This document shows positions 9,601 through 21,340 of a stretch of 64,000 nucleotides of DNA, one piece after another. The position numbers and the translations under genes are program-made. How positions within the stretch are numbered: position 1 is the first letter of the stretch; each line of letters begins with the position of its first letter. This DNA comes from Stenopsyche tienmushanensis (taxonomy: Eukaryota; Arthropoda; Insecta; Trichoptera; Stenopsychidae), in NCBI GenBank assembly GCA_008973525.1, contig WACJ01000502.1:2356001-2420000 (forward strand), read 5' to 3'. The notes under the pieces were generated by a model. That model saw only the letters and a list, made by a program, of their open reading frames with translations, made no database searches and had not been told where the DNA came from.

Positions 9601-12026
9601 CTTTATTCGTGTAATTTATTTCATCAGGGCCGATTGTAATGGAAATGGTAACGTATAGATATTCGGGACATTCCATGTCTGATCCGGGTACAAGCTATAG
9701 AACACGCGATGAAATCCAAGAAGTGCGTCAAACTCGTGATCCCATAACGTCGTTCAAAGAAAAAATATTATCTACTGGTCTCGCGACTGCCGACGAAGTC
9801 AAGGTAGGATTTTATTATTGTCGCTTTTTATAATATTCAAATATTAGTTATTTAGAAATAAGCAAAATTATAAAAATGAATTGCTGGTCGACAATTGGAA
9901 AAAGTCTGGAGCCGCATGACAATGGAAGATAATTTATTTGTAAGCTTTATTTTCTTTTACAGAATATAGAAAATGAGGGGAAAAAACTCATTGACGATAC
10001 AATGAAGGTAGCAAAAGCTGATACTGAGATTGGTTTTAACGAATTGTCAACGGACGTTTATAGCAATTGTTTAGAGCCGCTCATCAGACATATATTGCCT
10101 GATACGCCCCTGAAACACGTTAATCAATCAAAACCCAGAAACTTATAAATAATTCAATGAATAGTTGTAATTTTATCATAAAAGATTTTAAGCTTTAAAT
10201 TTTTATTATTAACATATTTTTTCTTTGATTTATAATAATGTATACAGTCAATTATAAATTTAAATATTTTAGAAATATATTCTCTGCTATCATTTATATA
10301 TAAATCTCATTCCAACGTTAACAGTCGACCGTATGGCAATGTCCGCAATTAATTCTCACCAAAACAAAATGATTAAGTTCACGATGTCAAATGTGATACC
10401 AATTGATAAGCGAGCGTCTTTCTAAATAGCAAACCATGAAAAATCATTTTTAATCTTATCGAACCGAAAGTATGGCGTATTCATTAAAAATCAATATAAA
10501 ACTGATATTATAATCATTCATACGAAAGCTTTTGTTATTAATCGTTTTATCAATATTCTAACGCATCTCTTGGCTAAATTTCGATCCATTTAGTTGCTTT
10601 AAATGCTTAAAAAATCGTTCATTTTCAATGTTTCAAAATTTTTCCACATTTAAAATTTAATGCAAGACTCTCAACTACACAACACATCTACGCTATGTAA
10701 GTTTAAAAGAAATATGGATGTTTAAATGCAATTATATGTTTGTGTTTTTTAACATCGTAACATTATTTGTCCAATAACTTCACTTAACTATAATAACACC
10801 GTTGTTTACACCGTTGCATATCATCCTTATAACGTATTTACCTCATAATATTCGTATTGTATGGATTAAACTGTATTTTAAGGAAACCCCGAGTACTGAT
10901 AACATATTTAATTATATATTCTCATTGCAGTGGCAGATTTGGCATTATATTATAGTTAACAATTTTCGAAACCTGAATAATTGTTCAAATCGGCGTTAAA
11001 TTAAAATCTACGACGCTGCTCTTTTGTTTACAATTTGTTTATATTGATTATGGTTAAATAAACATCGTCCACTTTCGATACAAGGTGGCTAAGGCTTCGA
11101 TAGACGTGGCTAAAGTTGCAGTGCGGGAATTCGATTCGAGTATTTTAGCAGATTTACATTATCAAATCCGCCACTGTCTCGTTGATATTAGTAATCATTA
11201 TAGCAATACATGTCTATCGTACATTTATTTCATCGGTTGAATATGTTTACTAATGGATTATACTTGTAGAATGATATGAACCTTTATAAATTAATGTAAT
11301 TGTAATATTCAGAAAATCGAATATCATACGTCTATCGATAACGAGTACTTCACATTTTATCATGGGGATTATTCTGTCACGATTTGTATTTTTATTCGAT
11401 TGAACGCATATTTTTATCATGTCTAAATATTCATTCATTTCCTATTTAAACGCGATTTCAAGCCGTCCTATAAATGTATGTATGATCTCTGACACGGCTA
11501 TTTTATATTGATCGAACTCAATTACATCCTATTTATCAAAGCATACGACCTCGGCATGCTTCAAATAATTGTTCACGATTTGTTTATATTAGCATGTAAC
11601 GTGTTATGTACGTCCATTCCAGGGAATATTAGAAAATACTCCATAATAATATTGATATTAATATCTCCGTATATTTGCATGATTAAATATTTTGTGTATC
11701 AATTAGTCCAAAATGCACAGGAATTCTTATATAACCAGTAGTATAATAAAACGTATCCATTTGGTATTTAATTAAAACGATGTCGTCCTGAAATATGTGT
11801 GTATTGCATATTTTATTAATTTACTTTATTGTGTTTCTAGGAAGTGGAAGTCCAAGTGAAGAAAGAAGTCGATGAGGCAACTAAAAGATCAAAAACAGAT
11901 CCAGAAATTCCCATGACAGAAATTTCGGCCGATATATATTCAAACGCCATCGAACAAAACATCCGCAGCACATTACCGATCAATCCATTTGTACATAGTA
12001 ATATTGCTCAAACGAAAAGTGCATAA
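6681..12026 (+). CDS. PDHA: Pyruvate dehydrogenase E1 alpha subunit, mitochondrial; two alternative last exons
   Basis: E1-alpha forms the thiamine-diphosphate-dependent alpha2beta2 heterotetramer that decarboxylates pyruvate in the mitochondrial matrix. Exons: 6681-6737, 6817-6903, 7076-7244, 7589-7812, 9144-9315, 9393-9542, 9628-9803, then either 9963-10148 or 11841-12026. All phases join; each isoform is 406 residues, close to the family norm. Seen: an Arg-rich amphipathic N-terminus fitting a transit peptide (about 1-47); GQEAVAVGM in exon 4; the ThDP/Mg motif GDGAANQGQ (from residue 204) ending in ENNGYG (232-237); and the regulatory loop [17 protein letters not shown]. All three phosphorylation serines used by PDH kinases in animals are present by position (S241, S302, S309). 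Intron 4 (1.3 kb) holds two antisense LINE fragments. Unlike the ABCB gene next door, no frame break was found. The initiator ATG follows TTCAAA and is the first in frame. Confidence 0.93.
8133..8152 (+). repeat. (TC)n microsatellite
   Basis: About ten perfect TC dinucleotides in PDHA intron 4, next to the LINE fragment. Confidence 0.85.
8150..8650 (-). mobile_element. R1-type LINE 3' end, decayed, in PDHA intron 4
   Basis: On the minus strand the frame pieces read [18 protein letters not shown], then [19 protein letters not shown], then [20 protein letters not shown]. This is the post-RT region and cysteine-motif tail typical of R1-clade retrotransposons. The Cys-x2-Cys half of the zinc motif is destroyed and at least two frameshifts separate the blocks. 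It lies antisense to PDHA. Confidence 0.7.
8637..8690. repeat. Short copy of a CTATAG-ended repeat
   Basis: The 14-mer CAACCCTCCTATAG followed by GAGATAGGGAACACGCTATA matches, in inverted and direct order respectively, the two ends of the element at about 36414-36562. It appears to be an end-to-end remnant of that element. Confidence 0.45.
8880..9100 (-). mobile_element. LINE reverse-transcriptase fragment with YADD box
   Basis: The minus strand reads [20 protein letters not shown], then a short gap and [15 protein letters not shown]. These are the R-Q-G-C-x-L-S-P and Y-A-D-D catalytic blocks of a non-LTR reverse transcriptase. The fragment is only about 220 bases long, and stops follow. It differs from the R1-type piece 250 bases to its left. 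Confidence 0.7.
9963..10148 (+). CDS. PDHA: PDHA alternative last exon A
   Basis: Exon of 186 bases, phase 0, preceded by TTCTTTTACAG, encoding 61 residues and TAA. Joined to exon 7 (ending DEVK) it gives an intact E1-alpha C-terminus ([12 protein letters not shown] ... [12 protein letters not shown]). It aligns without a gap to exon B at 11841 (23 of 61 residues identical by my count) and has the same length. Conserved positions include Y-S-N, IR, LP and the final H-x-N. No canonical AATAAA is seen just downstream; TCATAAAAG near 10178 may serve. Confidence 0.85.
   Translation, partial: NIENEGKKLIDDTMKVAKADTEIGFNELSTDVYSNCLEPLIRHILPDTPLKHVNQSKPRNL
10149..11840 (+). other. Exon A 3' UTR and intron before exon B
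   Basis: AT-rich sequence between the two alternative PDHA ends. It contains a dispersed repeat at 10993-11120 and the fragment AAATCCGCCACTG (about 11165-11177), which equals the terminal inverted repeat of the hAT MITE at 25026. No separate gene is visible. Confidence 0.5.
10993..11120 (+). repeat. Dispersed repeat, copy 1 (pair with 37339-37465)
   Basis: About 125 bases with clear similarity to 37339-37465 in the same orientation; the best conserved block includes CTTTCGATACAAGGTGG and GACGTGGCTAA. No terminal inverted repeats or coding potential are visible. A degraded SINE or LINE tail is possible. Confidence 0.6.
11841..12026 (+). CDS. PDHA: PDHA alternative last exon B
   Basis: Exon of 186 bases, phase 0, after GTGTTTCTAG, ending in TAA at 12024-12026. 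It encodes [18 protein letters not shown], then [17 protein letters not shown] and ends in FVHSN-type sequence. The block K-K-E-V-D-E-A-T followed by T-D-P-E-I-P is closer to the usual animal E1-alpha C-terminus than exon A. A signal AATAAA follows at 12065, another near 12426. It cannot be used together with exon A because exon A carries its own stop; the two are mutually exclusive ends of one transcript unit. Confidence 0.85.
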   Translation, partial: EVEVQVKKEVDEATKRSKTDPEIPMTEISADIYSNAIEQNIRSTLPINPFVHSNIAQTKSA

Positions 12027-12064
12027 TGAAGTGATGTGACGATTGCTTAGCTTAATGATCACAT

Positions 12065-12070
12065 AATAAA
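12065..12070 (+). promoter_or_regulatory. AATAAA polyadenylation signal for PDHA isoform B
   Basis: Canonical signal 39 bases after the exon B stop. Confidence 0.6.
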
Positions 12071-12509
12071 CAATTGCCTCCCAACATTTTGATACGATTT
12101 TAGCATAAAACGATATTTGATGTTTGTCAAACAAACAAGATTTAATATATTTTTAATTTAATTGATTTAAAATCATCTATCACGTGATCTTACTATTTAT
12201 GCTTTAACCACTTGAAAGGATTCGTCGATATGGATATGCCGTAATGATAATTGCACTGTAAATATTGTATCACGATTATCATAATGCATCGTGTAGTTGA
12301 AGTGTCTAGTTGTTTTGTAAATAGCTTCTAGCCGATCGATATGGCTGTGGAATAATGTGGCTGGCAGTAAATATTACTATGTGAGAGATCTGATAAAACA
12401 TTAGATATTTGGCACAAATATGTCAATAAATATATATTGTATATAATGAAACGCTAAATCTATTTTTATTTATTTTATATTTTTGATATTTAACATACTG
12501 AAATGTTCG

Positions 12510-12930
12510 TGTTTGTGATAATCGTATTCTAAAGAATCTTCAACCATCATAAAATTATTAAGCTTATTCAACAGAGATAAGACGACTTTCATTTGTGTTG
12601 TCTTGAGAGCAGGCGTTTGTTTTGATAATTAAGATACTTGCATCATTCTTATCGTTGATCAATTTTATTATTCCCCTTTGACTGTCCTGGAGTGGTGTCT
12701 TAGCCAAGTATCCTTTGCAAAATCTACTCCAGAAGTAAACTGGCAGGGTTGCACGGTAACCCTATTCTTTTATTTTCGCAACACATTAATAAGCAAAATC
12801 AGCTGAACGACAGAAAGCAGATGCCATACAAGTTGAACGTTAAGAAATATTCCGAAGAAATGAACATTATTGTGTGCTATCAACAGTGCTAAGGTTCATT
12901 TACTGAGCTTGGTTCATTATTAAGCTTGCT
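12510..12930 (+). repeat. Dispersed repeat family Y, copy 1
   Basis: About 400 bases matching 54480-54910 and 56550-56790 in the same orientation. Shared blocks include GTGTTGTCTTGA, GCAGGCGTTTGTTTTG, CTTTGCAAAAT and ACTCCAGAAGTAAACTGGCAG. No coding frame, no obvious terminal repeats. It follows the 3' end of PDHA. Confidence 0.7.
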
Positions 12931-14171
12931 TGTTCATATCGTAAGTTCCCTGATGGCACAAGTCGTTCAAGGAGGTCGCCAATGAATCCTGCAGTGGATT
13001 GATCTCCCAAATCAATGAAAATGTGTTGCGTATGCATAATTTTTTGAACTTAAAACAACCGTTTATCGCATTGTAACCTAAGATTTGAACACAAAGACAC
13101 ATGAAAATTTCATCACGACAACATGCCAAACCACAGCACCATCGTTGTCAATGATTTCCTGATCTAAGAACCGCATCTCATTGGTTCTCCAGCCTCTTGT
13201 TGGTTCCACAGACTTTTTGTTTCCTCGCTTATAAGGAGTCCTGAAAGGGAACCATTGGAATACAATTGAAATCATCCAAGCTCATATTACATCAGCTCTA
13301 AAGGACGTCCCGAAGAAGATATTTTAGGCCTGATAACACCAATCACCTTCAGAAGTGTATCAACGCAAGAGGGTATTTTGAAGGTGTGCAAATGTGTTCA
13401 ATACATGATATTTTATGAATTTGGATGCATTACTTGTTAAAATTTAGTGCTGTTAACCATATTATGACCAAACAGAGAAACCGTCTGAGTATTTCTAAAA
13501 GAAGTTTCACAGCATCAGCCTCGAGGATCTCATTAACGATTAAATTAAAAAAGCAAATGAAAAATCTGCATAGTTGTGACAATTTAATAAATTACAAATA
13601 TGCATAAAATATATTTATTTACAAAATGTTTCTTAAGAAATTACATCCTTATATTATATTATATACATACATTATATTACTAGAATTTTTATTCAAAATC
13701 GATGATCCACTTTAACTTTTTTTTATATAAAAATGTATCATATTTTAATGAGAAATTCTAAAATTGTCGATGATAACTAAACGGCGTTTATTTAAGTTCG
13801 GAAGCTTTTTTCTATATATATATTAAATATTATCGATATTTGCAAATGAATGTTTTTAATTATGACAAATCTTATTCGTTATTAAATATCGCTTTAATCA
13901 CATATTAAATCAGTCCTCGATCAATTTTAATTCTATACGATTTTAAGCTTTAACTCGACGTTTTTGTGCAGAAAGCCAACTCCAATATTTTACTAGTTCC
14001 AAAAATATATTTAATATTTATAAATTCAACGACTTTAACGCAAACACTCAAGTTGATGCAACCATTGTTTCTACCCTGTTTTCAATTATTATAATACGCA
14101 CGTTTTATGCACTAGAATTTCATAAAATTCCATCCAATTATGATATTAGTCGTCTTTTAGAACAAATTTGA
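12930..14171. other. Spacer between convergent PDHA and ABCB genes
   Basis: No gene recognised. The right part (about 13600-14171) is probably the 3' UTR of the minus-strand ABCB gene: it is AT-rich and contains TTTATT (AATAAA on the minus strand), for example near 13614 and 13789. Confidence 0.45.
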
Positions 14172-17100
14172 CTAGTCGATGTTGTCCATATTCATCGTCT
14201 GCAATGCATTCAGCTGTGCGTAGAGTCCGTCCATCTTGATGAGCTGTTCGTGAGTGCCCGTTTCTGCCACTTGTCCTTTATCTAAAACGCATATTATGTC
14301 TGCGTGACGCACCGTTGCTAGACGATGTGCAATCACTATGCACGTTCTGCCTTCGCACGCTTTATCCAACGCCTCTTGTACCACCTATTCATTAAAAACC
14401 GTTAAAATTTAATTCAAATCGTAATAAAATATAAATAAATCATTGTAATTACTTTTTCACTTTGGGTATCGAGTGCAGACGTTGCCTCGTCAAGTAAAAG
14501 TATTCTCGGATTGCGAATCAATGCTCTCGCTATGGCGATGCGTTGTTTTTGACCACCCGATAATTGAGTTCCTTTCGAGCCTAGCCTCGTTTCGTAGCCC
14601 TTTATAAATATTACATTGTTATAAATATTTAAATCGAACGCGAACATGATCTAAATGTTTACATTTATCTTACCAGCGGCAAAGTTTTGACAAAGCAGTG
14701 GATGTTGGAACTTTTTGCAGCTTGAATGACCTCGTTCATTGTAACGTCTCTCGAATTATCTCCATATGCAATATTTTGAGCAATTGTTTTATCAAACAAA
14801 ACGGGCTCCTGCGACACAATACCGAGCTGCGATCTTAGTTTCGACAGAGGAAAATCTGCACCGATATCCTTATCGTCGATGTTCTATAAATAAGATGATC
14901 ATACGTTTTATATTTTGTCAATAATATTTATTTTCTGTTAAAATATAAAGATTTGCTAACCACAATACCAAAATCAGGATCATATAATCTCTGTAAGAGC
15001 TGAATGCATGTTGATTTTCCGCATCCACTATGTCCTACTAAGGCTACCGTTTGACCTTTTTGTATATCGAGCGTTAATCCTTGGAGGATTTCAACCTCCG
15101 GTCGCGTCGGATAATGAAATTCGACCTTCTTATAACTAATATCCCCTTTTGATTGCTGAAAATATTTAATGTCATCATTGATTTTCCATTTTTATAGCGT
15201 CGTATTAAAAATAAATTATTTACCCATGTATCGGGGACTGTAGGATTTGTCGGCGATACTATTTTCGGCTTTCGATCGAAGAGTGAAAATAGTCTATTTG
15301 CTGATAATTTCGCCGAATTAAAATTTGGAGCGAACGCTAAAGCCTGTCCGATCATCCACGATCCAAATATTAATGATTCTGATACTCTAAAATTGTTACG
15401 CTGCATTAATATTGAATTGTTAATGTGTTTTATATTTGAATTTGAATAGCGTGCGCTTACTTTAGTGCGTTTTGATAATCCATTTCACCATTGGCTATAA
15501 GCAATCCTCCGTAATACAACGACAATGCATATCCAAAGTACGGTGATGTTTGTCCGAGAGAAAATACTATACCGCGAAGGCGAATCTTCTTTTTTGCCGA
15601 TTTAGTCACTTCGCGTACTTCTTCCATGTAACGTTCCAGAAAGCCGTTCTCTTGACCTGCGTGTATTTAAATATGATATTTATAATTTAATTAATAAATA
15701 TGTATGTAGAAATGAATCAAAATAATACATACATAAGCTGGCTACGGTCCTGATATTTGAAATGGCCTCGGTTGCGATTTTTGATGAACGTTCCATAGCA
15801 ATTTTTTCTTTTATAGCTTCTCCTCCGATTACTCTTGATTCTAAAAATACCGTCGATAAAATAACCGGCACCGTAATCATCGATACTAAGGTCATCTTCC
15901 ACGAGAAGAAAAGTGATAGAACGATGCCTATTGCTAGAGCCGATACTGCTTGTAATATTGAGCCTATTCTTGTACCCGTAGCCTGTAATGATATATATTT
16001 TTTGTGATCAATTACAGATTAAACATTATGAATATTTGATGTTAAAAAATATTCAACGTACCCCTTGAACGGCACCACAATCACCAGCTAAACGAATACC
16101 CAACGCTCCGATAGAATTCTTTTGATCGTCATACCAACCCATTTCTTGTTTCAACATAGCATCAAACGTCATTGTTCTATAAATTACTACAGATTTAACA
16201 AAACTATTTAATTAAACGTATTATACGGATCGAATAAATATGCAAACCTTAATCTGGATGTTAAACGTGCTCCCGATACATTGAATAAGTATATCTGCAC
16301 AAAAAATCCAATCCCGGTAACGACTCCAATCAGCAAAAAGTACATACAATAGATCAATGTTTTTTCTTTTACCACGTCTATATCGTCCAAGGAAAGAACC
16401 TAAATTATGCATATTTTGAGTATAAATTGATTGATATTTAAAATAAACGCTATTTTATTAAATCTTACGCCGTAAACGTCTCCAAATAAGACCGCAAACG
16501 CGGGTAATGTGCCACCCAAACAAAGCGACGCTATGCAACCGAGTAGAATTAAATGCCATTCGGCCGAATTCAATTTCATTATCCGCCACAACGAAACAGA
16601 CGGCACGGCTTCTTCTTTGACGTCGTCTCTACTATCGATTGAAATTGTTTCAGCGGACGACGTTTCATCAGGATACTAACGATATTTGTGATAGCTTTAT
16701 AGATATTTCTTTCTCCAAATTTGGCTTCTCTGCATGATCTAAATCTTAAATGTCTTTCGATTAATTTTCAATCTGTTTTATTATTGAAAATGTGATTTAA
16801 AAAGTAATATACCTTCTTCCGGCATTGCGTTCGCCAAAACAAGATTGTAGTAATTCGATTTCAATTTCATCAATTCGGCATGAGTTCCCATTTCCATAAC
16901 GACGCCTTTATCCATATATACAATTTGATCTGCATTGGCTATTGTAGACAGTCTGAAATTTATTACGGTGATATCAATGCCAATTTGGAAGTCACTGAAT
17001 AAATAGTCTAAAATGTATATGCACCTATGAGCTACAACAATCGTAGTTCTTCCTTTGCTAGCGACGTCTAACGCTTTTTGTACTTTAGACTCTGACTGTA

Positions 17101-20100
17101 GATCTAAAGCACTGGTGGCTTCGTCCAAAAGAAGAATTTTTGGATTACGAACAAGCGCACGAGCAATAGCAATTCTTTGTTTTTGTCCTCCGGATAATTG
17201 TGCACCTCTCTCCCCGACCATTGTATCGTATCCCTATTAAAATAAATATAACATTAATTGAATTAATAACATTCAATTAACATAACGATTTGATTAAATA
17301 CTTACATTTGGCAATTTTAAAATAAAATCATGACAATTAGCTGATCTTGCCGCATTCTCAATTTCTTCCTGTGTACAATCCTGGTTTGCCATATCTTATT
17401 AAACAAAAAATAATATTGAATTCAGGTCTTATTTATATTAAAATTAATTTAAATATAATAACAAAACCTTATATTTTCTTTTATTGACGTAGCAAATAAT
17501 ACAGGTTCTTGACCGACAACTCCAATGTGACTCCGTAGCCAATTAACGTTAACGCTTTTCACATTGTGTCCATCGATGAAAATATCTCCTGTTTTGGGAT
17601 CATACAATCGTTGTATGAGTTGAAGACACGTTGATTTTCCACAACCCGAAGGACCTACAAGCGCTACAATCTTTCCAGGATTTATAACGAGGCTCACACC
17701 TTGCAATATCTATAAAAATATTATTCAATAAATATCAAAAATGTAAAATTATTTTACAAAGATATATTGAATATAGTTAAATACCTTCACAGTTGATCTG
17801 CTTGGGTATTGAAAATGTACATTATCAAATTTAATTTCGCCTTTAATATTATCCGGCTTATCTCCATCGGTACTCAAGCTATCAATAGCCGAAGCTCTAT
17901 CGATTATGCTGAAAATGCTAGCGGCAGAACCACGAGCACATGCAAATGCTTCCAAATGTGGCGACGTTAGTCCTAAATTTTGTGCAGCCGCCAATACACC
18001 AAAGAAGACCTATATACACACAGTTTTAACGTCAATCATATCGTCAAATTTATATTTAAAGAAATGCATCATGTATCGATACTCACAATCATCAAAACTG
18101 CAGCCGTATACTCTTTTACGTCTTTATCTCTATCTTCCATAATTAATATGACGCCATAATAAAACGATATAGCGTAACTTATATATATTATAAACCACAT
18201 GATTCCTGATCCGATACCGGAATACAGGCCTTTACGACAACCCGATCGCTCTGCCGGCTTAAGCTGTTCACCATATCTGAAATATTTAATTATGCAAATA
18301 TTCCATATACAATAAATAGGATTTATTTATTTATTTGATATATTCACAAATTACCGTTCAACTTCTTTTTTTTCTCCACCGAATGCAACTACAGTCCTGA
18401 TTGAGCTTAATACTTCTTCAGCAATCACACCAGCAGGTACTGTACGCTTCCAATTCTTTAGTAGTCAAACTGCTTTGCACCTAAATATATTAATTATACA
18501 ATCAAATTACATATTATATTGTTATAAAAAAACTCAGCATTCCTAAGAATATTTACCTTAGCTACGACTGCCGTCGCTATGATTATAAAAGGCGAACTAC
18601 TTAAAACTACTAATGTTAATTTCCATCCATAAAAGAAGGACGTTATTACTGAAAATACAAAAGATGATAATAGGTATGTAAATATACCTATTTTCTCTCC
18701 AATTCCTTCTTTTATCTTTTCCAAATCGCTAAAATATGAAAATAATTAGATATCATTTGAAATATAAACATCATCATATATGAAATAGACGTTAACTTAC
18801 TCGGACTACTTTAGTAGCGAAATTCATATTCGTATTGGTATCATACCATGAAATCTCTTGACGCAGAACCGATTGTAAAAGTAATCTTCTTATTTGATTT
18901 ATCTGAAAATTTAAGCATTAATACCTATGTATTGATATTGTTAAACCACGTGCAATTAGATGCTTACCTGTCTGAATGCAGCAAAATTCAACGCGTCCAC
19001 GCAGATAATCCCCACTATGAGCTGCATGCAAGCGACCGTGGTACAACCTATCCCAAAGGCAACGGAATCATCCAGGAGTGCTTCACGCAGTTCATCTGCA
19101 GTCCCATTTACACTGCAATACGTTGTATATATTAATTATAAAACTTATATAATAGACGTATATGTCGTTAATCGATACAATCGGAATCATCAGGTACATT
19201 ATTTTGCCGCCTCCAAAAAGCTCCAGTAATAACGTCGGCGATGATGCACCCTTCGGTGCTACTCGGTCCACTATGATCATTGTAAATTCTCCATATAAAA
19301 TCACCCCGAGCGGAATACATATGCCCATAATTGTCGCCATGGCGATTCCCAACATGACTGCCATAAATTCTATCCATGTTGCAAAGCGAAACTGAAATAT
19401 TAATTCAAATTTGTATTCATTTTATAAATGGGCATTTCATGAAAGTCAGGGGACTGTGTATCTAAATGAAAACTACTGTTTTAGTAGCAAAATTAAGTTT
19501 TTTTTTTAATAATATTCTACGCATACTCAAATTCTAAATTCTGAAATCTTAATGTAATTATCAAAATAAATCACCCAAATTGTGAGAACATTTAAGTACT
19601 TTGGGTCTTATATTATAGAACCTGTATCGTTATAATGAAAGAAAATTATTTATCACTTAAATGAGAGATAAATAAGTAGAAAAAAAATAGTTTACAACCG
19701 AATCAAATTTGTAGAATACTCTATTCCTTTTTAAAAGTACACTTGGATTAGGATAGTATTTTTATCAATTGGTCTATTGTAAAATTTGCTGTATTGTCGT
19801 GATCCAATTAATTACACTCACATATTTGGCTTGTTATGGTGCAGGGGACTGTTTAATTGGATTTCATTGTAATGTGACCCAAAATACAAATATTTTATTT
19901 TGCTGTACACAGAGATCAGTTTGCTTACATTTCATAAGATGTATTAACGCAGCAGTTTAAACTGTAAACTATGTGGTGCGTAATTTGAAATATAGACAAG
20001 GGGACTGTTCATAAAATTCTGAGATATGCTTAAATTTAGTTTTATAAACATGCATTAATAAAATAATAAGCAGGTCTAATTAACAATCATATAATACTAT

Positions 20101-20592
20101 TCAAATAATAAAATAATTTGAATGATTCCTAGGGTTATTGTTTTAATTAACTAAATCTAAAGCAATTATATCGCCTTGGTGATACACCAGGGAACTGTTG
20201 TTGGACAAAATAAGCTGCGCACAAAAATATTAAGTAATTATCTTTTAAATTAACTACGAAATGAGACAACCAGAGTACCCAGTTTACTGAAAAACGCTCA
20301 AATATCAAGCTTAAAAGTTAAGGATCTAGAATTTTGAAAACATTGATTTTGTTTTTTTTTGCATATTTCCAAAGTTTAGAATTTTAAGAATATATCCTTT
20401 AAAAGAACACACTTTATCAGCCTATAACTTTTTCAATTTATTTTTTTATATATTCTTATCAAATTTGAGAAAACGCCCAAAATTCGTGCCTCCTTTAAAT
20501 ACATTTTATTGTCAAATATCTGAAAAATACTTACTAATTTGTAAAATGGTACAGTTTCTTCTTTTTCTTTGGTTTCAGCTTTGGTGGTAGTC
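14172..20592 (-). CDS. ABCB full transporter (P-glycoprotein/MDR type), N-terminus missing, four frame breaks
   Basis: An ATP-driven efflux pump of the plasma membrane. Exons, 5' to 3' on the minus strand: 20592-20535, 19391-19198, 19112-18968, 18902-18801, 18728-18557, 18480-18355, 18276-18087, 18009-17785, 17709-17468, 17394-17306, 17233-17025, 16952-16813, 16738-16469, 16399-16248, 16176-16062, 15982-15733, 15656-15461, 15386-15224, 15155-14961, 14883-14674, 14599-14453, 14384-14172. They encode about 1265 residues: TMD1, NBD1 (Walker [33 protein letters not shown]), a charged linker, TMD2, NBD2 ([38 protein letters not shown]). The first exon found begins with one base of a split codon, so at least one upstream exon was not located. 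Single-base frame breaks, all +1, occur at 18801, about 18435, 17385-17387 and about 16670-16680; the last gives an in-frame TGA at 16668-16670. All 22 exons keep plausible splice sites and both nucleotide-binding domains keep their key residues, so sequence error is more likely than a dead gene. Confidence 0.88.
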
Positions 20593-20934
20593 CTGAATTT
20601 AAATTAGTCAAACACGTATTACAAATAATTCATATGAATGATTCATTTTTTATTAAGAAATGCATGTATATATAAAAATACTTTTAAGGATGACCTTTTT
20701 AAGAATCTTTTAAGTACTCATAAAATATATTTTTAATTGAATACAACGATAAAAAAATATTTATTATGCAATTTTATGTCGTATTTAAAAGTTATGACAT
20801 GTGTTTAGCAAAAAAATATATAAATAGAGTCAGGGATGTCGAAATAGAATTTTTTTTCAACATTTTGAAAAAATACCCAAAATTTCACCTTTAAATCATC
20901 ATGAATTTTTAATTTATAGTCGTTATAGCACGAA

Positions 20935-21210
20935 ATATAAATGACACCATTGGATTTCTTTGCCTGGGGACGAACCCTATTACATGGCTCGTACGGTCTT
21001 GTGATCTGACACCACTGGATTTCTTTGTCTAGGGACGTACAAAAGAATTAATTTACACGACAGAGGTGTCCACAAAAGAAATCCTAATTGAAAGAATAAT
21101 CGCCGCCTTTGCAAAAATGAAAAAGGAAATGCTACTTCAAACAACAACAGCTAAAACAAGGAAAGAGTGCATACGAAGCAGAGGTGGCCAATTAGAAAAA
21201 AAATTGTAAA
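20935..21210 (+). pseudogene. Transposase C-terminal remnant (Tc1/mariner superfamily)
   Basis: The plus strand reads a D-x-T-P-L-D-F-F-x-W-G catalytic-region motif twice (20941-20975 and 21008-21042: a local duplication of about 67 bases), then TEVSTKEILIERIIAAFAKM, and later CIRSRGGQLEKKL before a TAA. This is the end of a widespread insect DDE transposase. The front two thirds is absent. Confidence 0.6.
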
Positions 21211-21340
21211 TAAATTTAATAAAAATATAAGCATAAAAAGTATTTTCTTAACTTCGACCCTGAAAAACTGGTACTTCTTCAAGATTAAAAACTTATTGAA
21301 TGACTTGTATGACATGTAGCATATCGTTGGAAAGGGTATG

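Noticed and set aside
14172..20592. Calling the ABCB locus a pseudogene outright
   Set aside because: All breaks are single bases, motifs and splice sites are intact, and similar one-base breaks occur in two other well-conserved genes. Sequence error is at least as likely.
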